Program-made: the position numbers and the translations under genes
Assembly (NCBI GenBank): GCA_031280615.1
Contig: JAITGO010000017.1
Span: 310,001 to 374,000 of the forward strand
Origin: Desulfobulbus sp.
GTDB taxonomy: Bacteria; Desulfobacterota; Desulfobulbia; Desulfobulbales; Desulfobulbaceae
Reading direction: 5' to 3'
Length of the DNA stretch: 64,000 nucleotides
Part shown: piece by piece, positions 25,850-35,029 of the stretch
Position numbering within the stretch: the first letter of the stretch is position 1
How the letters are laid out: each line of letters starts with the position of its first letter
The notes under the pieces: generated by a model
Told to the model about the DNA's origin: nothing
Databases searched by the model: none
What the model saw: only the letters and a program-made list of their open reading frames with translations

Positions 25850-28201
25850 ATGGTCGGGCGGCAACAGTTCAAGAACCATCTGCAATTCCTGACCTCCGAG
25901 GGATTTTCCATCCTTGATGTCCTGCCGGAAGCGACCCTGGAGGAGAAGGTCACCTCCATTCTCCTCGGCAGCACCCCCGGCGGTCTGCCCCCGGTGATCA
26001 CCTCGCTGTTCACCAAGCTGAAGCAGAAAATAGAGACGCTTGACACCAGCACGGTCCGGATGGTGGTGTTCGGCGGCGGAACCGGCCTCTCCAACATCGT
26101 CGGTGGCGATTCCCGCCGGCTGGGCTGGGCGCGGCATCCCTTCGGTGGTTTGAAGGAGGTTTTCCCCCGAGTCAGCTCGGTGGTTTGCGTCACCGACGAC
26201 GGCGGCTCCACCGGCGAGCTGCAGAAAGACCTGCCGCTGATCGCCCTGGGCGATATCCGCCATGTGCTTCTTTCCTCGATCCGGCGGGAAAACCTCATCC
26301 GGGCCTACAACCTGGACCGCACAGGCGCCCGCCGCTGTGCCGCCGTCCTCTATGCGGTGTTCAATTACCGCTTTATCTCGCCGCCCGCCTCGGCCGCGGA
26401 GCTGCTGCGCGACACCGGCGCGGTTCTGAACGACCTGCCCGAGCCCATCCTGACCTATCTTTCGCAACTGGCCGAACTGCTCACCCGCGATCCCCGGCTC
26501 ACCCCGACCCTGCACCGTCCCCAATGCCTGGGCAATCTGCTGCTGGCCGCCGCCATCTACCGCCATCTGGATCCCTCGCTGAACTCCACCGAACTGCTCG
26601 CCTCGCACCAGGTGGTACGGACGGCGACCATCCGCGGCCTGGGCGAGCTCTCGGCCTGCCTCGGGGTGCAGCAGCATTCGGTGCTGCCCTGCACCACCAC
26701 CTTGTCCCAACTGCAGCTTTTGTACGGCAATGGCGTGCTGGTCACCAGCGAATACAAGTCGAGCAAGGCCCGGCGTGGCTATCCGGTGGACCGGGTGCTG
26801 ATCGAGTTCAGCCGTCCGCCCTTTCTCCCGCCGGAGGTGGTGCAGTTGGTGCAGCAGGCGGATATCATCCTGTTCGCGCCGGGCAGTCTGTATACCTCGA
26901 TCATCCCCATTCTCCAAATCCCCGGCCTGGCGGAGGCCATCCGCGCCAACACGGCCGCACTCAAGGTGCTGATCGCCAATATCTGGGTGCAGAAAGGGGA
27001 GACCGACGCCACCCACGACGCGCCGGACCGGAAATTTTACGTCTCCGACCTGATCCGGGCCTATCACCGCAATATCCCCGACGGGGTGCATGACCTTTTT
27101 TCCCATGTGATCGCCCTCGACATGAGCGATATCCCCGGCTCCACCCTTCAACGCTACGCCCTGGAAGAGAAGGAACCTATCTTCATCGATCGCAACCGGG
27201 TGCGCGCTTTGGGATTCGGCTCGGTGGAGGCCCGAATCTTCAACCACGACCTGCTGCAGCAGCGCGGCGCGATCCAGCACGATCCCGATGCCTTGGCCCT
27301 GGCCATCAAGGGACTGTGGGCCCTGCGGCAGGCCGGCTATCTCAAGCAGCCCGAGCGCAAGGAAGCGCTGCCGGCCGCCGATTTTGTCGTTGCCAGCGAG
27401 TACGGGACCAAACCGGCACCCTGCCTGCGCTACGAGAAAATCAGCTCGATCCTGCATTACCTCAGCACCGAGCTGATAACCGCCGGTTCGCTCAACATGG
27501 TCAAAATGACCGAAATGGAGCGGAAATGGCTGATGGATCGGGTGGTGGAAATCGTTTTCCGCCATCCCGACATCTCGATGGAACACCTGCAGTTCATCCG
27601 TGGCATAACCTTGGTGGAGCCGGAATCGTGGAAGCGCTGCCAGGAGTGGGACAGCATCTACTCGTTTTACGACCCCCACGACCAGCGCATCAAGATCCGC
27701 CAGGACCAGGCAGGCAACCTCAACCGCTTCGAGATGGTCTTCCTGGTAGCCCTGGGCCAATCGCTGTTGGGTAATTATATTCAGGAGAAGCGAATCGAGG
27801 ACCTGCTCCACGGCAGCGACGTGGTGGGCCGGATGTACCGGATGCAGATCAGGGACAAGGAGCAGTTGGTGAGCTTCCTCTCTCCCGAGGATATCGACAG
27901 CTACCTGCAGCTATCCCGGATGCACCGGCTCCAATCCGATGCCAGGGTCTATGCCCGGGTGATCAATCCCGGCGAAGGCTTCACCCCGCCCGGCCTGTTT
28001 TTTGGCCTCTTCTATGCCTGGTATCTGGACAACCGTTTCGCCACCAATATAGAGTACAAGATGTCCATCATGCGGAACACCATTTCCGACCTGATCCCCG
28101 AACAGGTCAGAATTGTTGACCGGAGACGTCGGACGATCGATTTTTTTCGGGAACGGATCTTCCGGCAGCGCTCCCCCTCTCTATCCGGAGCAGGCGGGTG
28201 A
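25850..28201 (+). CDS. YvcK/CofD-like protein with long N- and C-terminal extensions
   Basis: 783 aa, more than twice the roughly 320 aa of YvcK/GlmR. The CofD/UPF0052 core starts near residue 68 with VRMVVFGGGTGLSNIVGG, then VVCVTDDGGSTGELQKDLPL and ALGDIRHVLLSS, and continues with ILFAPGSLYTSIIPIL (the usual G-P-G-S-L-x-T-S loop) to about residue 400. YvcK proteins bind UDP-sugars and influence gluconeogenic growth and cell wall synthesis. The N-terminal 65 residues and the last roughly 330 residues (helical, with YKMSIMRNTISDLIPEQVR near the end) are not part of that family. The gene ends in a 4-bp overlap with a sensor kinase gene, so it heads a signalling operon. Confidence 0.8.
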   Translation: MVGRQQFKNHLQFLTSEGFSILDVLPEATLEEKVTSILLGSTPGGLPPVITSLFTKLKQKIETLDTSTVRMVVFGGGTGLSNIVGGDSRRLGWARHPFGGLKEVFPRVSSVVCVTDDGGSTGELQKDLPLIALGDIRHVLLSSIRRENLIRAYNLDRTGARRCAAVLYAVFNYRFISPPASAAELLRDTGAVLNDLPEPILTYLSQLAELLTRDPRLTPTLHRPQCLGNLLLAAAIYRHLDPSLNSTELLASHQVVRTATIRGLGELSACLGVQQHSVLPCTTTLSQLQLLYGNGVLVTSEYKSSKARRGYPVDRVLIEFSRPPFLPPEVVQLVQQADIILFAPGSLYTSIIPILQIPGLAEAIRANTAALKVLIANIWVQKGETDATHDAPDRKFYVSDLIRAYHRNIPDGVHDLFSHVIALDMSDIPGSTLQRYALEEKEPIFIDRNRVRALGFGSVEARIFNHDLLQQRGAIQHDPDALALAIKGLWALRQAGYLKQPERKEALPAADFVVASEYGTKPAPCLRYEKISSILHYLSTELITAGSLNMVKMTEMERKWLMDRVVEIVFRHPDISMEHLQFIRGITLVEPESWKRCQEWDSIYSFYDPHDQRIKIRQDQAGNLNRFEMVFLVALGQSLLGNYIQEKRIEDLLHGSDVVGRMYRMQIRDKEQLVSFLSPEDIDSYLQLSRMHRLQSDARVYARVINPGEGFTPPGLFFGLFYAWYLDNRFATNIEYKMSIMRNTISDLIPEQVRIVDRRRRTIDFFRERIFRQRSPSLSGAGG

Positions 28202-29949
28202 ACACTTCTCTTCTCATCGCGATCTGCTGCCTGTTGGCAGTCTACACCGTCTGCTCGATCCTCTACTATGTCTTCCGGCTGAGACCCGGACGGGCAAGCC
28301 GAACCCTTGCCGCCACCCCGGCCCCATCCTCGGCCGGAGACGGCGCCTCCCTCGAACCGAACACCGTGGCGGCTGCCGGGATCGAACCTGTTTTGCAGCG
28401 GGTCGTGGACGAGTGGCAATACACCTTCGATGCCATCGTCGATCCGGTGTTGGTCCTCGATACCGGCCTGAAAATTGTCAAGGGCAACCGGGCCGCCCGC
28501 CAACTGCTGGCGGTTGGTGGAGAATCCATCGAAGGCCAACACTGCCACCAGCTCTTTGCGGACAGCGGCCAGATCTGCCCCGGCTGTCCTGTCCAGACGG
28601 TTCTCCTGGAGAAGAAACCCCATACCCAGGAGGTCAGCCATCGATATCTGGGCAAGACTTTTTCGGTCAGTTGCTCGCCCCTGTTCGATGGCGACCGGAT
28701 TGTCGGCTATATCTCTTCCCCCAAGGATATCAGCCACCAGCGTAACCTGGAAAAACGTCTGATCCATGCCCACAAGCTGGAGTCCATCGCCACCCTGGCC
28801 GGAGGCATTGCCCACGATTTCAACAATATTCTCGGTGCGATCCTCGGCAATGCCGATTTACTGCTCTACCGCCTCCGGGCCGAGAGCCAACAGGAGCTCC
28901 AGTCCGCTCCATCCCTGACCCGGGGGGAAATCACCGAACACCTGCAGGCCATCAAACGGGCCGGAGTCAGGGCCAAGGAGCTGGTCGGGCAAATTCTCGC
29001 CTTCAGCCGCCAATCGACCTACCAACGGCACCCGCTGTTGATCGGGCCGGTGGTCAAGGAGTCCTGCCGGCTGCTGCGTTCCACTCTGCCCACGACCATC
29101 GAGCTGAAGGTCGCCGTTCCGGAGGGGATCGGCAAAATTCAGGCCGACCCCGGCCAGATCCAGCAGGTGATCATGCATCTGTGCACCAATGCCGCCCAGT
29201 CGCTGGACAACGAGACCGGGGTGATCGAGGTCTCCCTGCGCGAGATCGAGGCCGGAAGGGCCGAGCAACTCCGCTACCATGAACTTGCCTTGGGGCGCTA
29301 CGTGGTGCTGACCATCGCCGATACCGGCCGAGGCATGTCGCCGGAGACGCTCGAACGCATCTTCGACCCCTTTTTCACCACCAAGGAGGTGGGCCAGGGG
29401 TCCGGTATGGGACTGGCGGTGCTCCACGGCATCATTGTGGCCCATGACGGGGTGATCGATGTTACCTCCGCCGTGGGTAAGGGCACGGTGTTCACCGTGT
29501 TCTTTCCGCGCCTTTTCGATGCGGAAGACGGCGGGGACAAGCAGGAAAACGGCATGCCGCACGGGACCGGCACCATTTTGTTTGTGGACGACGAGGAAGA
29601 TATCGTGGCCATGCGCACCCGCATGCTTTCCCTGTTGGGATACCGGGTGTTGCCCGCCACCAGCCCCGAGCAGGCATTGAACATTCTGGTCCGGGGAGAG
29701 GAGTGGGTCGATCTGTTGATCACCGACCATACCATGCCGAGGATGACCGGCCTGCAACTGGCGGCCCGAGCCCATGCGTTCCGGGCGGACCTGCCTGTGA
29801 TCCTCTGCTCGGGGTACAGCGAGGCCTTGACCATGGAAGAAGCCCAGCAGTACGGGGTGCGCCGATTTCTGGCCAAACCGGTGGACATGCGGCTGCTGGC
29901 CTTTGCCATCCGGGAGATTTTGCCCGAGTGCAAGGGGAGTGAAGTATGA
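28198..29949 (+). CDS. Membrane PAS sensor histidine kinase with C-terminal receiver domain
   Basis: 583 aa. One N-terminal membrane helix (about residues 4-25), a PAS domain (about 75-190) containing ICPGCPVQTVL, a cysteine-pair motif frequent in PAS kinases of sulfate reducers, then the kinase core: phospho-accepting H206 in GGIAHDFNNIL, N box CTNAAQSL near 331, DTGRGM near 375 and GSGMGLAVLHG near 402. A receiver domain follows (VDDEED near 463, acceptor aspartate in TDHTMPRMTG near 510, lysine in AKPVD). Start GTG 28198 overlaps the YvcK-like stop by 4 bp with GGAG 8 nt upstream. The signal is unknown. Confidence 0.9.
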   Translation: MNTSLLIAICCLLAVYTVCSILYYVFRLRPGRASRTLAATPAPSSAGDGASLEPNTVAAAGIEPVLQRVVDEWQYTFDAIVDPVLVLDTGLKIVKGNRAARQLLAVGGESIEGQHCHQLFADSGQICPGCPVQTVLLEKKPHTQEVSHRYLGKTFSVSCSPLFDGDRIVGYISSPKDISHQRNLEKRLIHAHKLESIATLAGGIAHDFNNILGAILGNADLLLYRLRAESQQELQSAPSLTRGEITEHLQAIKRAGVRAKELVGQILAFSRQSTYQRHPLLIGPVVKESCRLLRSTLPTTIELKVAVPEGIGKIQADPGQIQQVIMHLCTNAAQSLDNETGVIEVSLREIEAGRAEQLRYHELALGRYVVLTIADTGRGMSPETLERIFDPFFTTKEVGQGSGMGLAVLHGIIVAHDGVIDVTSAVGKGTVFTVFFPRLFDAEDGGDKQENGMPHGTGTILFVDDEEDIVAMRTRMLSLLGYRVLPATSPEQALNILVRGEEWVDLLITDHTMPRMTGLQLAARAHAFRADLPVILCSGYSEALTMEEAQQYGVRRFLAKPVDMRLLAFAIREILPECKGSEV

Positions 29950-30314
29950 GAATTTTGGTTATCGACGACGACGAGCAAATGCGCACTCTGCTGCGCCAGG
30001 TAATGGAATGGGCCGGCTACGAGGTGATCGAGGCCGCCAACGGTCGGGAAGGGATGCAGAAATACCGCAAGCAACCGGCGGATCTGGTGATTACCGATCT
30101 GATCATGCCCGAACAGGAAGGGCTGGAGACCATCAGTTCGCTGAAAAAGGAATGCCCAGCTCTCAAGATCATCGCCATTTCCGGAGGCGGCCGCATCGGG
30201 CCCGAGGCCTACTTGCCGGCGGCCCAGGAATTGGGGGCGGACAGGGTGTTCAGCAAACCGTTTGACGTTCGCGAACTGGCCGAAACGGTCAAGGAGCTCC
30301 TCAGCCATGGGTGA
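29946..30314 (+). CDS. Single-domain response regulator
   Basis: 122 aa, a lone receiver domain. Acidic pocket VIDDDEQ at 5-11, phospho-acceptor aspartate in ITDLIMPEQEG near residue 53, the threonine/serine position in AISGGG near 81 and lysine in SKPFD near 103. No output domain, like CheY or Spo0F, so it acts as a phosphate relay or by protein contact. It overlaps the kinase gene by 4 bp and the hybrid kinase gene by 8 bp. Confidence 0.93.
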   Translation: MRILVIDDDEQMRTLLRQVMEWAGYEVIEAANGREGMQKYRKQPADLVITDLIMPEQEGLETISSLKKECPALKIIAISGGGRIGPEAYLPAAQELGADRVFSKPFDVRELAETVKELLSHG

Positions 30315-32295
30315 CATTCAAGCGTTGGTGGTCGACAACAGTCCGGTTATTCGCCGGCTCCTGGAATATGTCCTGGTGGCCGAGGGCTGTGCCGTGCGAT
30401 TGGCCGAAAACGGGCTGGACGCCTTGGATCGGGTGGCCGAACAACGCCCGGACATCATCTTCACCGATTTGATCATGCCCGAGATCGACGGCGAAAAATT
30501 CAGTTTCATTGTCCGTAATACTCCGGAACTCAAGGATATATTCCTGGTGGTCCTGTCCGGCGTCGCCCTGGAGGACGACGAGGTCATCAAGCGGATCAAG
30601 GCCGACATGTGTATCGCCAAGGGACCGGGGGCGACCATGAAGGTCCACGTCAAAGCCGCCCTGGATTGTTTCCGCGCCAACCGGCGGGAAACAAGCGGGA
30701 TCATCCACGGGTTGGATGGGCTCTTTCCGCGCGAGGTCACCAGCGAACTGCTGCTCAGCAAGAAGCACCGCGAGGTGATCCTGGCCCGGATGGCCGAGGG
30801 CGTGGTCGAGCTCAATCATCAAGGCCGGATCGTCATGGCCAACGACGCCGCCATCGCCCTGTTCGACGAGCCCGAGGCCCGGATTTTGGGGCGTCGTCTC
30901 GCCTCCCTGGTGCCCCCGGCGGCCGGCGACCGGATCGTGGCCTGGGTGGAGCGGCTCGGCTCCCAGCCGGAGCTTGAGCCGCTGTCTTTTCCCTACGACG
31001 ACCCGGTGCGGATGGGCGAGCGCCAGGTGACCTACAACCTGGTGGCGGTGACGGAAGAGGCCACCTTTTTCATCGTCGGCATTCTTCAGGATGTGACCCG
31101 GCGCAAGCAAATGGAAGAGCGCCAGCGCCATCTGGAAAAGGAGTTGCAGCGGATTCGCAAGTTGGAGGCCATGTCGTTGATGGCCAGCGGTATTTCCCAC
31201 GACTTCAACAACCTGATGACCATTGTCAGCGGCAATGTCGAAATGGCCCGCTATGTCAGTCGGGACGAGAACGTCAATCATCTGCTCAACGAGGCAATCA
31301 AGGCGGTCAACCTGACCACCCAGCTGATCCGCCAGTTCACCACTTTTTCCGACAATTATTTGCCCCAGAGATCCCATGTGCAGCTGTGTGGCCTCATCGG
31401 CGCGGTGTTGGAGCAGGAACTGGCCTCCACCCCGATCGAATTCCAGGTGACCTGCAACGACGACGACCTGGCGATGTCCGCGGACCCCATCCTGGTCGGC
31501 CAGGTGTTCAGCAATCTGGTCAGCAACGCTGTCGCCGTTTTGGACGGCAAGGGCCGGATCGAGGTGACGGTCGAGCGGGTCCACGGCGACCGAGAGGCGG
31601 CGGCAACCGGTCGCCCCCTGCCGGCAGGGGAATTGGTGCGGATCGTGTTTTTCGATTCCGGGCCGGGTATTGCCCCGTCCATGCTCGACCAGGTTTTCGA
31701 CCCCTATTTTTCAACCAAGCAGAAGGGCGCCCAGAAAGGAATGGGTCTGGGGCTGACGATTGTCCACGCCATCGTCAAGAAGCACGGCGGCGCGATCTGG
31801 ATCGAGAATCCAGCCGAGGGTGGCTGCGCGGTTCGGATGTATTTCCCTGCCCAGACGGCGATGGCGGCCGATCCCCAATCCCGTGCCCGCAAAGGGGCCG
31901 GTCGGCGGATTCTGGTCATGGACGATGAGGAGGTGATGCGGACGATCAACAAAAAGATGTTCGAACACTTCGGCTGCACCGTCATGCTGGCCAACAGCGG
32001 CGGGGAGGCGGTCGAACTGTACCGGCAGCAGCTGGCCGAGGGCGGCCGCTTCGACCTGGCGTTGTTGGACCTGGTGGTGCACGGCGGCCTGGGCGGGCTG
32101 GAAACCGCCCGCACCATCAAGGCCTTGGACCCCAAGGCAGCGCTGGTGGCCATCAGCGGCGACAGTGCCAGCGAGATCATGCGCAACTACGGCGAATACC
32201 ACTTTGTCGCCGCCCTAGCCAAACCCTTTTCCATCGATTCGGTCGAGCAATTGGTGGATCGTTTCCTTGGAGTTGCCGGGGAAAACGAGGTATAG
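30307..32295 (+). CDS. Soluble hybrid histidine kinase: REC-PAS-HisKA-HATPase-REC
   Basis: 662 aa without membrane helices. N-terminal receiver (VVDNSP at 7-12; acceptor in FTDLIMPEIDG near 55), PAS domain (about 155-275: ILARMAEGVVELNHQGRIVM), a short coiled coil, kinase core with H298 in SGISHDFNNL, N box FSNLVSNAVAVLDG near 400, DSGPGI near 455, GMGLGLTIVHAIV near 480, and a second receiver (VMDDEE near 537, LLDLVVHGG near 587, AKPFS near 640). In the first receiver the conserved lysine after the acceptor is within CIAKGPG. Start ATG 30307 inside the previous gene. Together with the upstream kinase and single receiver it forms a multistep relay. Confidence 0.9.
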   Translation: MGDIQALVVDNSPVIRRLLEYVLVAEGCAVRLAENGLDALDRVAEQRPDIIFTDLIMPEIDGEKFSFIVRNTPELKDIFLVVLSGVALEDDEVIKRIKADMCIAKGPGATMKVHVKAALDCFRANRRETSGIIHGLDGLFPREVTSELLLSKKHREVILARMAEGVVELNHQGRIVMANDAAIALFDEPEARILGRRLASLVPPAAGDRIVAWVERLGSQPELEPLSFPYDDPVRMGERQVTYNLVAVTEEATFFIVGILQDVTRRKQMEERQRHLEKELQRIRKLEAMSLMASGISHDFNNLMTIVSGNVEMARYVSRDENVNHLLNEAIKAVNLTTQLIRQFTTFSDNYLPQRSHVQLCGLIGAVLEQELASTPIEFQVTCNDDDLAMSADPILVGQVFSNLVSNAVAVLDGKGRIEVTVERVHGDREAAATGRPLPAGELVRIVFFDSGPGIAPSMLDQVFDPYFSTKQKGAQKGMGLGLTIVHAIVKKHGGAIWIENPAEGGCAVRMYFPAQTAMAADPQSRARKGAGRRILVMDDEEVMRTINKKMFEHFGCTVMLANSGGEAVELYRQQLAEGGRFDLALLDLVVHGGLGGLETARTIKALDPKAALVAISGDSASEIMRNYGEYHFVAALAKPFSIDSVEQLVDRFLGVAGENEV

Positions 32296-32334
32296 TTGCC
32301 GCCCTCGTTTCCCGTTGTTTGCGTGTGAATCCGT

Positions 32335-33345
32335 ATGTACCTAGCCCGAAAGGAAACCGGTCCCCGGCAATACCAGTATGTGCTCCGGGAATCCTACCGT
32401 AGCGGCGGGGTGTTCTACTCCCGCGAAGTGGCCGAGTTGGGGCCGGATCCCGGCCGCTGTCTCGTGTATCCCAACGAATCTTCCTTTCATCTCGACGAAG
32501 AGTTCCTCCGCCGCCTGCGCGAACGGGGCGTGACCGCATCGTACACCGAACTGGAGGATTTGTTTTTTCCCTTTGTCGATCCCTACATCAAGAATCGATT
32601 GCAGCCCTTTCGCCAACGGCACCGCTACCGCAACTGGCAGCCGGCGAACCAAAGCCTGCTGGCCCGGACCATGGCGGAAACCCAGGCCATGGACCGGCGC
32701 CGCATCCATTTCCTGCGCCTGGGGCGAACCTCGGCCGAGACCGTCGACAAAACCCTGGCCATGTACACCGTGCTGCTCGACAAGAGCCGCGACGAGATCG
32801 AACAGATGATCCTTGAGCGGGAACTGGCCCTACTGCCCCGCGAATACCAGAGCTACCTGTTCACCATTTTCGACCTGCAGCGGTTTTTCCGCGAGAGCTA
32901 CGCCCGTTCCATTCCCCAGGCCCTTGACCGGCAGCAGCAGGATGCGGTCTTTGTCGAGGAGATTTGCCGGCTGGCGGAGGACGCGGCGTTCTGGCAGGGT
33001 TTTCCCCGCGGCAGCCGGCTGCCGTACCCGCTAATCCGCTATCTGATCATGTACTTCGACACCCTGCCCGAAGAGCCGGTGTCCTGGGCTAATTTCGGCA
33101 ATTCGGCCCGCGCCGGACGTTTTCACCGACGGCCGACAGCTCCTTCGGCAACGGTATCCCGCAGCCAGGCCTTCGCCATTTTCGGGCTCGACGCCGAGCA
33201 GCTGGCAACGATGCGGAAACAGGACCTCACCCGCCTCTATCGACAAAAAGCCCTTGAATTGCATCCGGATAAGGGCGGCGATCCCGAGCAGTTCATCCAC
33301 TTGACCGCAGCCTACGAAGAGCTGTTGCCCTCGTTGAAAAGTTAA
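32335..33345 (+). CDS. C-terminal J-domain protein
   Basis: 336 aa. Residues 1-265 are a mostly helical, arginine-rich region I do not recognise, beginning with MYLARKETGPRQYQYVLRES, which resembles the short beta-hairpin openings of some DNA-binding or transposon-linked proteins but is not diagnostic. The last 65 residues form a J domain (FAIFGLDAEQLATMRKQDL, LYRQKALELHPDKGGDPEQF) with an intact HPD loop, so it should stimulate DnaK. The J domain is at the C-terminus as in DjlA. It follows the hybrid kinase gene by 39 bp and may belong to the same operon. Confidence 0.75.
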   Translation: MYLARKETGPRQYQYVLRESYRSGGVFYSREVAELGPDPGRCLVYPNESSFHLDEEFLRRLRERGVTASYTELEDLFFPFVDPYIKNRLQPFRQRHRYRNWQPANQSLLARTMAETQAMDRRRIHFLRLGRTSAETVDKTLAMYTVLLDKSRDEIEQMILERELALLPREYQSYLFTIFDLQRFFRESYARSIPQALDRQQQDAVFVEEICRLAEDAAFWQGFPRGSRLPYPLIRYLIMYFDTLPEEPVSWANFGNSARAGRFHRRPTAPSATVSRSQAFAIFGLDAEQLATMRKQDLTRLYRQKALELHPDKGGDPEQFIHLTAAYEELLPSLKS

Positions 33346-33568
33346 TATTTTTGAATGGTTGCGATGTTTGCCTGGCTCTTGTCGGAGACCTCGGCGTTGG
33401 CATCCCGGGGCACGAGGTAAAAGATTGAGGTGAGTCAGCAATGTTCGACACTATGCATTTCCGCTGATATCATATCCTGTAGATATAATCTCAGAAAGTT
33501 GAAGTGGCAGAGAATGCAAAGATAATATGACCGGACCTCGACGGTACGGTCAGAAAACATCCAACGAA

Positions 33569-33919
33569 ATGAGGTGGCCATGGAAAAAAACAAGCGTATG
33601 TTGTGCAATGATGCTGGTTTTTATTCTGTCCGCCCCTGCCGTGGCAGGGAGCGTTGACCCCAAAAGAATCGAATTGGAACTGAAATATATCAAGGAGACC
33701 AAATACGATCCAGCAATTGATGCTTGCCGGGGTCCCAACCTGACCCGCGAGCAACAGGATGAGATGCTGTGCGCAAAGCTCGGTGAATGCACGCCCGATC
33801 CCAGCTCGACGTGCGAGTATCGGGTGCAGAGATGGTTCGCTGAACTCAAACGCCAGATCAATCAAGACCCCGAGCAATACTACTACAACATGAGACGCTT
33901 GGAATGCGAATCCCGCTGA
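33569..33919 (+). CDS. Small secreted cysteine-containing protein, unknown
   Basis: 116 aa from ATG 33569. Signal peptide of about 27 residues (KKTSVCCAMMLVFILSAPAV, cleaved after AVA). The mature part is charged with three cysteines (DACRGPN, MLCAKLGEC and STCEYRVQ plus LECESR at the end), which could form disulfides in the periplasm. Start uncertain: ATG 33527 is also in frame and neither has a good ribosome site. Not recognised. GC content is below that of the core genes. Confidence 0.6.
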   Translation: MRWPWKKTSVCCAMMLVFILSAPAVAGSVDPKRIELELKYIKETKYDPAIDACRGPNLTREQQDEMLCAKLGECTPDPSSTCEYRVQRWFAELKRQINQDPEQYYYNMRRLECESR

Positions 33920-34055
33920 TCTGCCGGTTGATCAGGGCTATGATATGGTATCGGTCAAAGAGAAGGGGGGACATCCGGGAGATGTTCCTCAGCCACGCTG
34001 GTGTAACTGGTGCTTATGTCCAATTTGAAAAAATAAAGTTTAAGTTAGGTTTCGT

Positions 34056-34538
34056 ATGATCTCCGGTACAATCACCATATCTGACTTCCTAGAAGCTCAA
34101 AGGCTCCATCGAGCAACAGCGGTACGTTGGTGTTATGCAATTTCAGGGATAACGGCACTAATCGGTGCACTGGCCTGCTTCTATTTTGATCAAGAACTCG
34201 GCTTTGTGTCGAGTTGTGCCGGTATTGGCGGAACACTCGGAGAATTCATCTACTCAAGAACCTATATTCCTTGGAAAGTTCGCCGCATCTATAAGCAGCA
34301 AAAGGACTTCGCTTCTCTATTTACCTACACCTGGAACTCCGAGTTTATTGAAGCTCAAGGTATTAGCGGGCAATCTAAACGTGCATGGAAGAATTATGCG
34401 AAATTCAAAGAGAATGAGAACATTTTCCTCCTCTATCACGCTGACAATATTTTTGAAATGTTGCCCAAAAGCTGGTTTGGAAGTGAAGATCAGCTTGCCG
34501 AATTTAGGTGTTTTATAAGTCGATCGAATGAAGCATGA
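34056..34538 (+). CDS. YcxB-like membrane protein
   Basis: 160 aa. Two membrane helices at about residues 24-65 (WCYAISGITALIGALACFYF and a glycine-rich second one), then a soluble domain in which SKRAWKNYAKFKENENIFLL and FEMLPKSWF match the YcxB C-terminal pattern (W-x-x-x-x-x-x-E-x-x-x-x-x-L-Y, x-x-LPK). Function of this family is unknown. Clearly AT-richer than the flanking core genes, suggesting recent gain. Confidence 0.65.
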   Translation: MISGTITISDFLEAQRLHRATAVRWCYAISGITALIGALACFYFDQELGFVSSCAGIGGTLGEFIYSRTYIPWKVRRIYKQQKDFASLFTYTWNSEFIEAQGISGQSKRAWKNYAKFKENENIFLLYHADNIFEMLPKSWFGSEDQLAEFRCFISRSNEA

Positions 34539-34764
34539 CAATTCAGTCCAGCATATAGTCGGCCAGCTGCGCTGTCCACCTGCCGCAGACCTTTCACGTC
34601 AGCAACATCGGTTCAAATTCGCTTGGTGTCCCACATCTTGCACCCCCCGACGCCCTGAAATTGAACCGGGGAGACGGGGCCAACTCCCTGGTTCTGAAAA
34701 GTCGCAAATCAAACAGAAAAAGCCTGCATTGAGAACATGCAAGTTCATGCAAGCACATAAACCA

Positions 34765-34799
34765 ACGGCCACTTAGCTGTGCTTAAGCTAAGTGGCCGT
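34765..34799 (-). terminator. Hairpin just downstream of tRNA-Leu
   Basis: Perfect 13-bp stem ACGGCCACTTAGC / GCTAAGTGGCCGT with a 9-nt loop, 7 nt beyond the tRNA 3' end on the minus strand. The following T content is modest, so processing or termination both fit. Confidence 0.6.
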
Positions 34800-34806
34800 A
34801 ATCATT

Positions 34807-34892
34807 TGGTACCCGGAACGAGAATCGAACTCGTACAGCCTAAGGCCGAGGGATTTTAAGTCCCTTGCGTCTACCAGTTCCGCCATCCGGGC
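34807..34892 (-). tRNA. tRNA-Leu (anticodon TAA)
   Basis: 86 nt with encoded CCA. Acceptor arm GCCCGGA pairs with TCCGGGT, D arm contains GGTAGACGC, the anticodon loop is CTTAAAA (TAA, reads UUA/UUG), a long variable arm (CGGCCTTAGGCTG) marks a class II tRNA, and the T arm carries GTTCGATTC. Placed antisense to and 137 bp before the K+ channel gene. Confidence 0.96.
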
Positions 34893-35029
34893 AAGGTGGC
34901 GTTTTATACACTCCCGCCCTATCTTTGTCAAATTCCATTTGGGCGAAGCCACTGAAGTTCCGGCAGGTTACTGTGGATTCCGGACCACAGGTGTGCTATT
35001 GTGCGGCACAATCTCGGTCAAGGTGCCCC

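Noticed and set aside
34610..34640. GGTTCAAATTC resembling a tRNA T loop near tRNA-Leu
   Set aside because: The flanks do not pair and no anticodon or D arm is present; not a tRNA and not a copy of the tRNA-Leu 3' end.
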